Below are positions 1-5,384 of a stretch of 5,524 bases of DNA, piece after piece. A program made the translations under genes and the position numbers. Position 1 is the stretch's first letter, and the number at the start of each line of letters is the position of its first letter. The stretch lies in contig CAMNMO010000209.1 of assembly GCA_946544695.1 (NCBI GenBank), positions 1 to 5,524 on the forward strand. The letters are read 5' to 3'. The notes under the pieces are model-generated. The model was given only the letters and a program-made list of their open reading frames with translations. It did not search any database and had not been told where the DNA came from. This DNA comes from an uncultured Ruminococcus sp. GTDB taxonomy: Bacteria; Bacillota; Clostridia; Oscillospirales; Ruminococcaceae.

Positions 1-79
1 TAATACAAAGGTTTGAACATACATTACGGCTGTAAAATATGGGGGAGAATACACATAATACAGCTTTGTTTTGTCAAAA

Positions 80-108
80 TTGATTTCCATAAAATTAGTC
101 TTTATAAT
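80..108 (+). promoter_or_regulatory. Upstream tandem promoter P1 for the flippase gene
   Basis: A TTGATT box at 80-85 (4 of 6 matches to the -35 consensus) lies 17 bp before a perfect TATAAT at 103-108. Transcription would start near 115 and give a leader of about 60 nt before the ATG at 174. The call rests only on hexamers and spacing in AT-rich DNA, where chance matches are common. The second element 30 bp downstream makes real promoter activity more believable. Confidence 0.5.
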
Positions 109-109
109 C

Positions 110-138
110 TTGCATTAATGAGAGAAGTGTGTTATAAT
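110..138 (+). promoter_or_regulatory. Downstream tandem promoter P2 (extended -10) for the flippase gene
   Basis: A perfect TATAAT at 133-138 is preceded by TGT at 130-132, which forms an extended -10. A weak -35 (TTGCAT, 110-115, 3 of 6) sits at the ideal 17 bp. Transcription would start near 145, leaving a short leader of about 29 nt that carries the Shine-Dalgarno at 161-165. This is the stronger of the two elements because an extended -10 can compensate for a poor -35. Confidence 0.6.
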
Positions 139-173
139 AGTAGAGTATTTCCAAAGATATGAGGGTAAGAATA

Positions 174-2162
174 ATGCATGAAAAAAAGATGGGCTCAAGC
201 TACGGCAAGCTGATGATGAATACCATCATCTTCGCCATAGGCTCTTTCAGCTCGAAGATACTGGTGCTGCTGCTTGTACCGATCTATACAAATCATCTGA
301 CCGACGCTGAACAGGGTAAAACAGATAACCTGACAATGATCGCCAACTGGATGATACCACTGGCTACCCTGACCATCAGTGAGGCTATCATACGCTTTGG
401 TCTGGATAAGGCTTATGATAAGAAAAAAGTGTTCACGCTTGGCAACATCGCCTGCGGTGCGGGCATGCTGGTCTTCGGCGCTGTGCTGGGACTGGTGCGG
501 CTGACAGGGGTCGCTGATAAGTGGATAAGCGGCTATACCATACTGCTTTTCCTCTATGTGCTGATGTCGGGCATAAAAACGCTGTACACCACCTTCGTGC
601 GAGCGATGGAAAAAGTGCGGCTGTTCGCTGTGGCGGGTATCATCGCCACCTTCTTCACACTGCTGTTCATGGTGCTTTTCTATCTGGTGCTGCCCGAGGA
701 CTTCCTCGGGGCGCACACGGGCATTGAAAAATATCTGCTGTGTACCATTTTGTCAGATGCCATAACTGCTGTGTTCGTGACCATTGCAGCTAAGCTCTGG
801 CGGTATATCGACTTTAAGGATATCGACCGTGAACTGCTCAGCACCATGCTCCAGTATTCAACGCCGCTTATCCCCGCACAGCTTCTGTGGCTCATAACCA
901 ACGGCTCTGACAGCTTTATGACCACCCACTATCTGGGTGAGGGCAGAAACGGTGTGCTGGCAGCGGCTTATAAGATACCCAACCTTGTGGCTACGGTATA
1001 CATGATGTTCGGTCAGGCATGGAACATGTCTGCCATAACCGAAAATGATTCGGAGGACAGGGATACCTTCTATGAAAAGGTGTTCGACTTCAACCAGAGC
1101 CTGCTTTCCATACTGGCAGCAGGGTGCCTGCTGGTGGTGCAGCCCATAACGCTCATCTGGATAGGTGCATCTGTGCGTGAATGCGTAAAGTATTCGCCGC
1201 TGCTGATATATTCCACCATATTCTCCTGCCTGACCACATTTATGGGCAGCATATACCTGGCAAGCAAGCGCACCAAGCGTTCGCTGTTCACCAGCCTTGT
1301 ATCGGGCGTTATCAATGTGGGACTGAACATAGTCCTCATACCCGCCATCGGGCTTTACGGTCCGCCGCTTTCCACTGTGGCTGCCTACCTGACAGTTTTC
1401 ATAATACGTGCGGTGGATTCACGCAAGATAGTGCCCTTCAAAATAAATATCCGCAAGATGATAGCAAGCAACGTCATCATCGTGATAATGACGGGCATAT
1501 TGCTTATGGAGCCCGATCTGTGGCACCATAAGATATTGTACCTGATAGTGCTGGCACTGTTCTGTGCAGTGTTCGTTATCAATATGGAGTCGATAAGCAG
1601 CCTGTTCTTCCGCTTTTTGCCAAAGAGCATCGCAGAAAAGGTCACCTCGCTGGGCACAAAGAAGCTGTCTGTGATAGCTGCGGCGATAGTCGCTTTTGCA
1701 GGGCTGAATGTGCTGTTTCGGGCGATACCCCTCATGCTGGTGCTGGCGGCGGCTTATGTGGCTGCACTGAGGATAGATGTGCCTAAGCTTGCAATGCCCT
1801 GCGGCATCATCTGTGCGGTGCTGGTGTGGCTGCTGATACACCCTGTCATCGGGACTGCGCTGCTGGTGGTCGTATGGGCTGCACCCATAGCCATCTACCG
1901 CAGCAAGCTTTACATGGCAGGTGCGGTGGTATCTGCGGACGCCTTTCTGGGCGTGCTGACCGTGAAGGAGCTGGGTATGTTTTTGTTCCTTATCGAAGTG
2001 ATAGCGGCGATGATAGTCTTTCGCAGCAGGATCGCTGCGTTCGCACAGGATTATATCCATTACGGCACACTGGGTCCCATAGACAAGGTGACGGAGATGA
2101 TACCCCGCCGCAGGAACAGCGGTGCCGATAATACCGAAAATGCTGAAAATGCCGGGGACTAA
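174..2162 (+). CDS. Oligosaccharide flippase, MATE/Wzx-like, with C-terminal membrane extension
   Basis: This is a predicted polytopic inner-membrane flippase of the polysaccharide-biosynthesis branch of the MOP superfamily (Wzx/RfbX-like). Such proteins move undecaprenyl-linked glycans across the membrane for capsule, exopolysaccharide or cell-wall polymers; the substrate here cannot be read from sequence. About 14 hydrophobic segments occupy residues 16-470, starting with the family-typical first helix and the motif PIYTNHLTDAEQGKTD. A further six hydrophobic stretches fill roughly residues 498-617, followed by a basic RRR and a polar Asn/Glu-rich tail. At 662 residues it is well above the ~400-550 usual for the family. 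I chose ATG 174 because GAGGG at 161-165 sits at good spacing before it; an in-frame ATG at 159 has no Shine-Dalgarno and would add five residues. It is 38 bp upstream of the ssDNA-binding gene, and no glycosyltransferases are visible in the window. Family confidence is high, substrate unknown. Confidence 0.88.
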   Translation: MHEKKMGSSYGKLMMNTIIFAIGSFSSKILVLLLVPIYTNHLTDAEQGKTDNLTMIANWMIPLATLTISEAIIRFGLDKAYDKKKVFTLGNIACGAGMLVFGAVLGLVRLTGVADKWISGYTILLFLYVLMSGIKTLYTTFVRAMEKVRLFAVAGIIATFFTLLFMVLFYLVLPEDFLGAHTGIEKYLLCTILSDAITAVFVTIAAKLWRYIDFKDIDRELLSTMLQYSTPLIPAQLLWLITNGSDSFMTTHYLGEGRNGVLAAAYKIPNLVATVYMMFGQAWNMSAITENDSEDRDTFYEKVFDFNQSLLSILAAGCLLVVQPITLIWIGASVRECVKYSPLLIYSTIFSCLTTFMGSIYLASKRTKRSLFTSLVSGVINVGLNIVLIPAIGLYGPPLSTVAAYLTVFIIRAVDSRKIVPFKINIRKMIASNVIIVIMTGILLMEPDLWHHKILYLIVLALFCAVFVINMESISSLFFRFLPKSIAEKVTSLGTKKLSVIAAAIVAFAGLNVLFRAIPLMLVLAAAYVAALRIDVPKLAMPCGIICAVLVWLLIHPVIGTALLVVVWAAPIAIYRSKLYMAGAVVSADAFLGVLTVKELGMFLFLIEVIAAMIVFRSRIAAFAQDYIHYGTLGPIDKVTEMIPRRRNSGADNTENAENAGD

Positions 2163-2172
2163 GGTCCTTGGC
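2151..2172 (+). other. Stem-loop spanning the flippase stop codon
   Basis: The sequence GCCGGGGAC (2151-2159) can pair with GTCCTTGGC (2164-2172) as nine base pairs, two of them G-U wobbles, around a TAAG loop. The flippase stop codon TAA (2160-2162) lies in the loop. No T-run follows, so this does not look like an intrinsic terminator. It could be an mRNA-processing or stability element between two co-transcribed genes, or chance; I can see the pairing but not its use. Confidence 0.4.
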
Positions 2173-2181
2173 TAATAATAC

Positions 2182-2220
2182 AAAGGAGAGATCATGAATC
2201 ATGGCAGAACTGAAATTTGA
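2182..2220 (+). promoter_or_regulatory. Ribosome binding site with an out-of-frame upstream ATG before the ssDNA-binding gene
   Basis: A strong Shine-Dalgarno (AAAGGAGAG, 2182-2190) precedes two ATGs. The ATG at 2194 is 5 nt from AGGAG (2184-2188) and opens an eight-codon frame (MNHGRTEI) ending in TGA at 2218-2220. The ATG at 2201, 12 nt from AGGAG or 10 nt from GGAGAG, opens the conserved protein. The second must be the real gene start because its frame encodes the recognised family from the first residues. The short frame may be a decoy or a translational brake. Confidence 0.55.
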
Positions 2221-2449
2221 GATCGTGGAGCACATAGGTGTGCTTTCGGAGAATGCAAAGGGCTGGACTAAGGAGCTGAACAAGGTAAGCTGGGGCGATC
2301 ACCCCGCAAAGTACGATATCAGAGACTGGTCACCCGACCACACAAGAATGGCTAAGGGCGTTACCCTGACTGATGAGGAGCTGGACGCACTGAAGGCTGT
2401 CCTCAACGGTGAGGTAGAGGACGATATCGACGAGTCACAGATGCTCTGA
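2201..2449 (+). CDS. YdbC-family (PC4-like) single-stranded DNA-binding protein
   Basis: This 82-residue protein matches the bacterial YdbC family (formerly DUF2128), related to eukaryotic PC4. The Lactococcus lactis member is known to bind single-stranded DNA as a dimer. Family hallmarks are FEIVEHIGVLS (6-16), AKGWTKELNKVSW (19-31), a KYDIRDWSPDH block (37-47) and GVTLTDEEL leading into an amphipathic helix (53-69). The aromatic and basic residues W22, W31, K37, Y38, R41 and W43 lie in the beta-sheet region that contacts nucleic acid in this fold. The last ~12 residues form an acidic tail (EVEDDIDES) beyond the core. It is cytoplasmic, with no signal peptide. It sits 38 bp after the flippase without a visible promoter and is followed at once by a strong terminator, so it is probably the last gene of a two-gene transcript. 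Its cellular role in Clostridia is not established; DNA repair, transcription or RNA handling are all possible. It is a common stand-alone housekeeping gene, and I infer no functional tie to the flippase. Confidence 0.94.
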   Translation: MAELKFEIVEHIGVLSENAKGWTKELNKVSWGDHPAKYDIRDWSPDHTRMAKGVTLTDEELDALKAVLNGEVEDDIDESQML

Positions 2450-2454
2450 CAGAC

Positions 2455-2492
2455 AGGCACTTCCGTTTAAGACGGAGGTGCCTTTTATTTTT
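2455..2492 (+). terminator. Intrinsic terminator after the ssDNA-binding gene
   Basis: The arms AGGCACTTCCGT (2455-2466) and ACGGAGGTGCCT (2472-2483) form a 12-bp stem with a single wobble and a TTAAG loop. A T-rich tract (TTTATTTTT, 2484-2492) follows directly. It starts six bases after the stop codon, so it should end the flippase/YdbC transcript efficiently. Confidence 0.93.
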
Positions 2493-2583
2493 CGGACGGA
2501 AGTGACAACATGCCGAATGCGGCAGGATGCAGCGGAGATCATATACAGCAAAGCAGCAGTCGGGCGGAGCGTGGAAATTCGGG

Positions 2584-2613
2584 CTGCCAAACTGACTGTC
2601 GGATTGTTATAAT
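2584..2613 (+). promoter_or_regulatory. Candidate distal promoter of the ROK regulator gene
   Basis: TATAAT at 2608-2613 is preceded by TGT (2605-2607), an extended -10, and by CTGCCA (2584-2589, 4 of 6 to -35) at 18 bp. The -10 is the first half of the 10-bp palindrome TATAATTATA (2608-2617). A start near 2620 would give a leader of about 170 nt before ATG 2790. The evidence is sequence match only. Confidence 0.42.
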
Positions 2614-2728
2614 TATACAATTCACAAGGATACTTTTAGCGATCCTGCACTAAAGGGGTAAGAATTTTAACAAAATGTAAAACTTGCAGTGATGGTTAAA
2701 TGATAATCGAATGTTCATAAGGAATTAA

Positions 2729-2747
2729 TAATTATCTGATATAATTA
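2729..2747 (+). promoter_or_regulatory. Candidate proximal promoter and operator of the ROK regulator gene
   Basis: TATAAT at 2740-2745 with an upstream TGA (2737-2739) is a second extended -10; no convincing -35 is visible. It lies inside a perfect 7-bp inverted repeat, TAATTAT-CTGAT-ATAATTA (2729-2747). ROK repressors such as NagC and XylR bind AT-rich inverted repeats and often control their own gene, so an autoregulatory site over the -10 is plausible. Because the DNA is very AT-rich, a repeat of this length can also arise by chance. Confidence 0.4.
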
Positions 2748-2789
2748 ATTGCGAACGATAATTTTAAACTGATTTCGGAGGAAATAAAA

Positions 2790-4037
2790 ATGGAGCAGCA
2801 TGGTATAAGTAAGCTGGACCTGAAAAGACGCAACAGAATGCAGGTACTGAAAATACTGAAGCAGAGAGGTCCTACGTCCCGTATAGATATCGCAGGCACT
2901 TTGGAACTGACCAGGGCTGCCGTTACTATCATCACCAACGAGATGATAGAACAGGGCATAATCCAGGAGATAGGCGAATACAAGCATGTCACCGAAAAGG
3001 CGCCCCGTGGCAGAAAGAAGATACTCATAGATATCAACCATCACTATAAGTTCGTTATCGGTGTTACCATCGAGGAGGATATCGTAAGCGTCGGGCTGTC
3101 AACACTGGCAGGCGCTGTGCTGGACAAGAGAAATCTCTCCATCGACCACACCATTGAATACAATGCTATTTTTGACTTTGTAAGAAAGTCCATAAAGGAA
3201 GTTCTGGCTGACAACTGCCTGGACAAGAATTCCATTCTGGGCATCGGTTTCGGCATATTCCCCACCATGTACGAAAAGCTGGGTATCGACGTTAAGGACG
3301 GCATACCCGACTACACTAAGGTGCGTGGCATAATCAAGGGCTATACCGACCTGCCGCTGGTGTTCGACAACTCTGTAAAGGGCACTGCGATGGCTAACAT
3401 CGACTTCCTCAAGAATAAGGACCCCAACAGACAGAACATCGCATTTTTGCAGTACGGCAACAACATGAACTTCGTTGTCACCAACCTCAACGAACCTATC
3501 TTCTCCTACGATAACAGAACAGGCTTCGTTGACAAGATGATAATAAACCCTTACAGCACAAGGATATGCGAAAAGTGCGGCAGAACAGGCTGTGTCGAGA
3601 ACGAGATAACCCCCACCGCCACACTTGAAAAACTCAAAGAGATATATTCTTCCGAGGAGACACCTTACCTGTACGAGACCTCGAAGGGCAATTTCAAAAA
3701 TGTCAACATGGATATGGTGCAGGCAGCTTACGACAAGGAGGACCCCGGTGTCAAAAAGGTGGTGGACAGCGTTATCGGGCTGACAGCAGTGCTGATAAAC
3801 AACCTGTACTTCTCCACAAATCCTCAGAAGATAGTGCTGCATCACTTCACCAACCACACCAATAACGAGAACGACTTCAACCGCATCAGGAATGCGCTGA
3901 ACGAGATAGGCGGTCCTATGGTGGCAGGCAAGATCGAGACCTCGATCATCGAGGACAAGCATCGTTTCCTGTCGGGCTGCGCTCTGGCTATCAGAGAACT
4001 GTTCTTCAACCGTGGCGGCTTTGATGCCAACAACTGA
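2790..4037 (+). CDS. ROK-family transcriptional regulator with a degenerate kinase domain
   Basis: This 415-residue protein has the NagC/XylR/Mlc layout: an N-terminal winged helix-turn-helix (about residues 12-65, with the recognition region TLELTRAAVTIITNEM at 37-52) and a ROK sugar-kinase-like domain (about 86-405). The ROK cysteine cluster is present as C260-x2-C263-G-x2-G-C268-x-E270, one residue longer than the usual C-x-C-G. Sites normally needed for catalysis are altered. The DxGGT phosphate loop reads GVTIEEDIVS (91-100). The catalytic NDAN motif reads FDNSVK (192-197), with Asn at the Asp position. The G-E-x-G-H zinc/sugar-ligand motif reads GFVDK (245-249), with Lys for His. It is therefore probably a DNA-binding sensor of a sugar or phospho-sugar, not a kinase. 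The start is supported by GGAGG at 2777-2781, 8 nt before the ATG. Target genes and ligand are unknown; no sugar-metabolism gene is nearby. Autoregulation through the inverted repeat just upstream is an inference. Confidence 0.92.
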   Translation: MEQHGISKLDLKRRNRMQVLKILKQRGPTSRIDIAGTLELTRAAVTIITNEMIEQGIIQEIGEYKHVTEKAPRGRKKILIDINHHYKFVIGVTIEEDIVSVGLSTLAGAVLDKRNLSIDHTIEYNAIFDFVRKSIKEVLADNCLDKNSILGIGFGIFPTMYEKLGIDVKDGIPDYTKVRGIIKGYTDLPLVFDNSVKGTAMANIDFLKNKDPNRQNIAFLQYGNNMNFVVTNLNEPIFSYDNRTGFVDKMIINPYSTRICEKCGRTGCVENEITPTATLEKLKEIYSSEETPYLYETSKGNFKNVNMDMVQAAYDKEDPGVKKVVDSVIGLTAVLINNLYFSTNPQKIVLHHFTNHTNNENDFNRIRNALNEIGGPMVAGKIETSIIEDKHRFLSGCALAIRELFFNRGGFDANN

Positions 4038-4066
4038 TATAGTAAACGAAACTGATAAATAAGCTT

Positions 4067-4095
4067 ATCCCCGAGGACACCCTCGGGGATTTTTT
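4067..4095 (+). terminator. Intrinsic terminator or attenuator between the ROK gene and folC
   Basis: ATCCCCGAGG (4067-4076) pairs perfectly with CCTCGGGGAT (4081-4090) around an ACAC loop. The last T of the stem and the next five make a T6 run (4090-4095). The form is that of a strong rho-independent terminator for the ROK transcript, 29 bp after its stop codon. The T-run ends exactly where the folC Shine-Dalgarno begins (GGAGG, 4096-4100), which leaves no room for a promoter downstream. Confidence 0.9.
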
Positions 4096-4106
4096 GGAGG
4101 TCTGTC

Positions 4107-5384
4107 ATGTTTGAATATAATTCTTCGCCCGCACTGGGATACATCTTCGGGTTCTCACATTCGGGCAAGCCTGTCAGGGACCTTGACAGGATACGCAGGC
4201 TGCTTGCGGCGGTGGGCGACCCGCAGGAAAAGCTGAGGTTCCTGCATATCGCAGGCACGAACGGAAAGGGTTCGACAGCACGTATGTTTGACGGCGTGTT
4301 CGTCCATGCGGGGCTGAAAACAGGGCTTTTCACCTCGCCTTTCATAATAGAGTACGCCGACCGCATTCAGGTAAACGACCGCAATATCCCCGATGAGGCA
4401 CTTGAACGCATAACTGCTAAGGTGCGTCAGGCTGTTGAAGGTCTGCCCGAAGACATGGGGTTTTCGCAGTTTGAGATAACGCAGGCGATAGCTTTCCTGT
4501 ATTTCGCCGAACAGCAGTGCGATATAGTGGTGCTGGAGACTGGTCTGGGCGGGCTGCTTGACTGCACTAACGTCATAACCTCGCCGCTGCTGACTGTCAT
4601 AACTAAGGTGGACCTTGACCACACCGCCATTCTGGGCGACACGGTGGAACTCATAGCCGCACAGAAGGCAGGCATAATCAAGCGGGGCTGCCCCTGTGTG
4701 CTGAGTGCGGGCAACTGCAAGGCGGTGGAAAAGGTGGTGGGCGACAAGGCTGCCGAGATGGGCGCAAAGCTGATAACGCCCGACCTTTCGGCGCTTGCAG
4801 TGCTGCACCGTGGGCTGCACACCACGCTGTTCAACTACAAGGGACTCCCCTGCCGCACCTCGATGGCGGGCGATCACCAGGTGATGAATGCGCTGTCGGT
4901 CATTGAGGGCTGCATGCTGCTGCGTGACGAACTTTCGCTTACCGACAGGGACATCACCGAAGGCATTGCCGCAGCGGTGCTGTGCGGCCGCACAGAGATA
5001 CTTTCCACCAAACCCCTTGTGATGCTTGACGGCGGACACAACCCCGACGGCATGCGTGCGCTTGCAAGGGTCATCGCTGACAAACGCCCTGTACATGCGG
5101 TGATAGGCTTATGTGCCGACAAGAACCTGCGGGCTGCGCTGGGTGAGATAATACCGTTTGTTGACAGCTTCGTGACCGTTGACGGATTTTCCGACCGTGC
5201 CGAAAATGCCGAAAAACTGGCAGAACTGATAAACTCGCTGGGCGGCAGGGCAAGCGCTGCAAAGTCCGCCCTGCCCGAACTGATAGCCGAGATAAGCCGC
5301 AGCAACCCCGACGGTCTGACACTTGTGTGCGGTTCGCTGTACCTGGTATCGGCGGTGCATGCACAGCTTGGGGGCGGCATTTAG
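4107..5384 (+). CDS. folC: Bifunctional dihydrofolate synthase / folylpolyglutamate synthase
   Basis: FolC joins L-glutamate to dihydropteroate (dihydrofolate synthase) and adds further glutamates to reduced folates, using ATP, in the cytoplasm. The Mur-ligase-type domains are complete at 425 residues, the usual length. Visible motifs are the P-loop HIAGTNGKGST (47-57), the omega-loop region TSPFIIEYADRI (76-87), ETGLGGLLDCTNVI (144-157), KVDLDHTAILG (167-177) with the metal-site His172, and IAAQKAGIIK (183-192) with the Lys187 that is carbamylated in this family. GDHQVMNA (255-262), GRTEIL (294-299), LDGGHNPDG (307-315) at the domain junction, and GSLYLVSAV (409-417) follow. Two positions differ from the common form: Phe79 where His or Tyr is frequent, and Leu150 where GLGGR is usual. 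GGAGG at 4096-4100 sits 6 nt before the start, and two TAG codons in tandem end the gene. It is read in the same direction as the ROK gene but lies behind a hairpin. No other folate gene is in the window, and whether both activities are retained cannot be read from sequence. Confidence 0.97.
   Translation: MFEYNSSPALGYIFGFSHSGKPVRDLDRIRRLLAAVGDPQEKLRFLHIAGTNGKGSTARMFDGVFVHAGLKTGLFTSPFIIEYADRIQVNDRNIPDEALERITAKVRQAVEGLPEDMGFSQFEITQAIAFLYFAEQQCDIVVLETGLGGLLDCTNVITSPLLTVITKVDLDHTAILGDTVELIAAQKAGIIKRGCPCVLSAGNCKAVEKVVGDKAAEMGAKLITPDLSALAVLHRGLHTTLFNYKGLPCRTSMAGDHQVMNALSVIEGCMLLRDELSLTDRDITEGIAAAVLCGRTEILSTKPLVMLDGGHNPDGMRALARVIADKRPVHAVIGLCADKNLRAALGEIIPFVDSFVTVDGFSDRAENAEKLAELINSLGGRASAAKSALPELIAEISRSNPDGLTLVCGSLYLVSAVHAQLGGGI

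Larger units (their letters stand above)
2493..2789. other. Intergenic region without a supported gene
   Basis: The stretch has two parts. Bases 2493-2605 are GC-richer and contain a short perfect hairpin (TGCCG-AATG-CGGCA, 2511-2524) and a second complement to the terminator arm (2496-2504). A 47-codon open frame from ATG 2510 to TAA 2653 has no good Shine-Dalgarno and no recognisable protein character. Bases 2606-2789 are AT-rich and hold two -10-like elements, an inverted repeat and the Shine-Dalgarno of the ROK gene. I see no tRNA, riboswitch core or mobile-element end here. Confidence 0.6.

Noticed and set aside
44..77. A perfect TTGACA on the - strand (complement of 72-77), suggesting a divergent promoter
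   Set aside because: At 17-18 bp the only -10-like hexamers are GTGTAT or TGTATT, both poor; the better TATTAT is only about 11 bp away. No leftward gene is visible.
39..83. A 14-codon frame starting at ATG 39
   Set aside because: It has no Shine-Dalgarno, is very short and lies in promoter-like AT-rich DNA.
1419..2060. Long - strand open frame opposite the flippase (213 codons)
   Set aside because: Its His/Gln/Arg-rich translation is typical of antisense to a hydrophobic gene; there is no ribosome site and it overlaps a clear coding region.
2435..2620. 61-codon - strand frame across the terminator and spacer
   Set aside because: It runs through a strong terminator hairpin and has no Shine-Dalgarno or protein character.
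3099..3962. Long - strand open frame opposite the ROK gene (287 codons)
   Set aside because: It is a mirror of a well-supported gene, has Val/His/Cys-rich low-complexity character and no family resemblance.
4155..5096. Long - strand open frame opposite folC (313 codons)
   Set aside because: It is antisense to an unmistakable FolC and has no recognisable motif or ribosome site.
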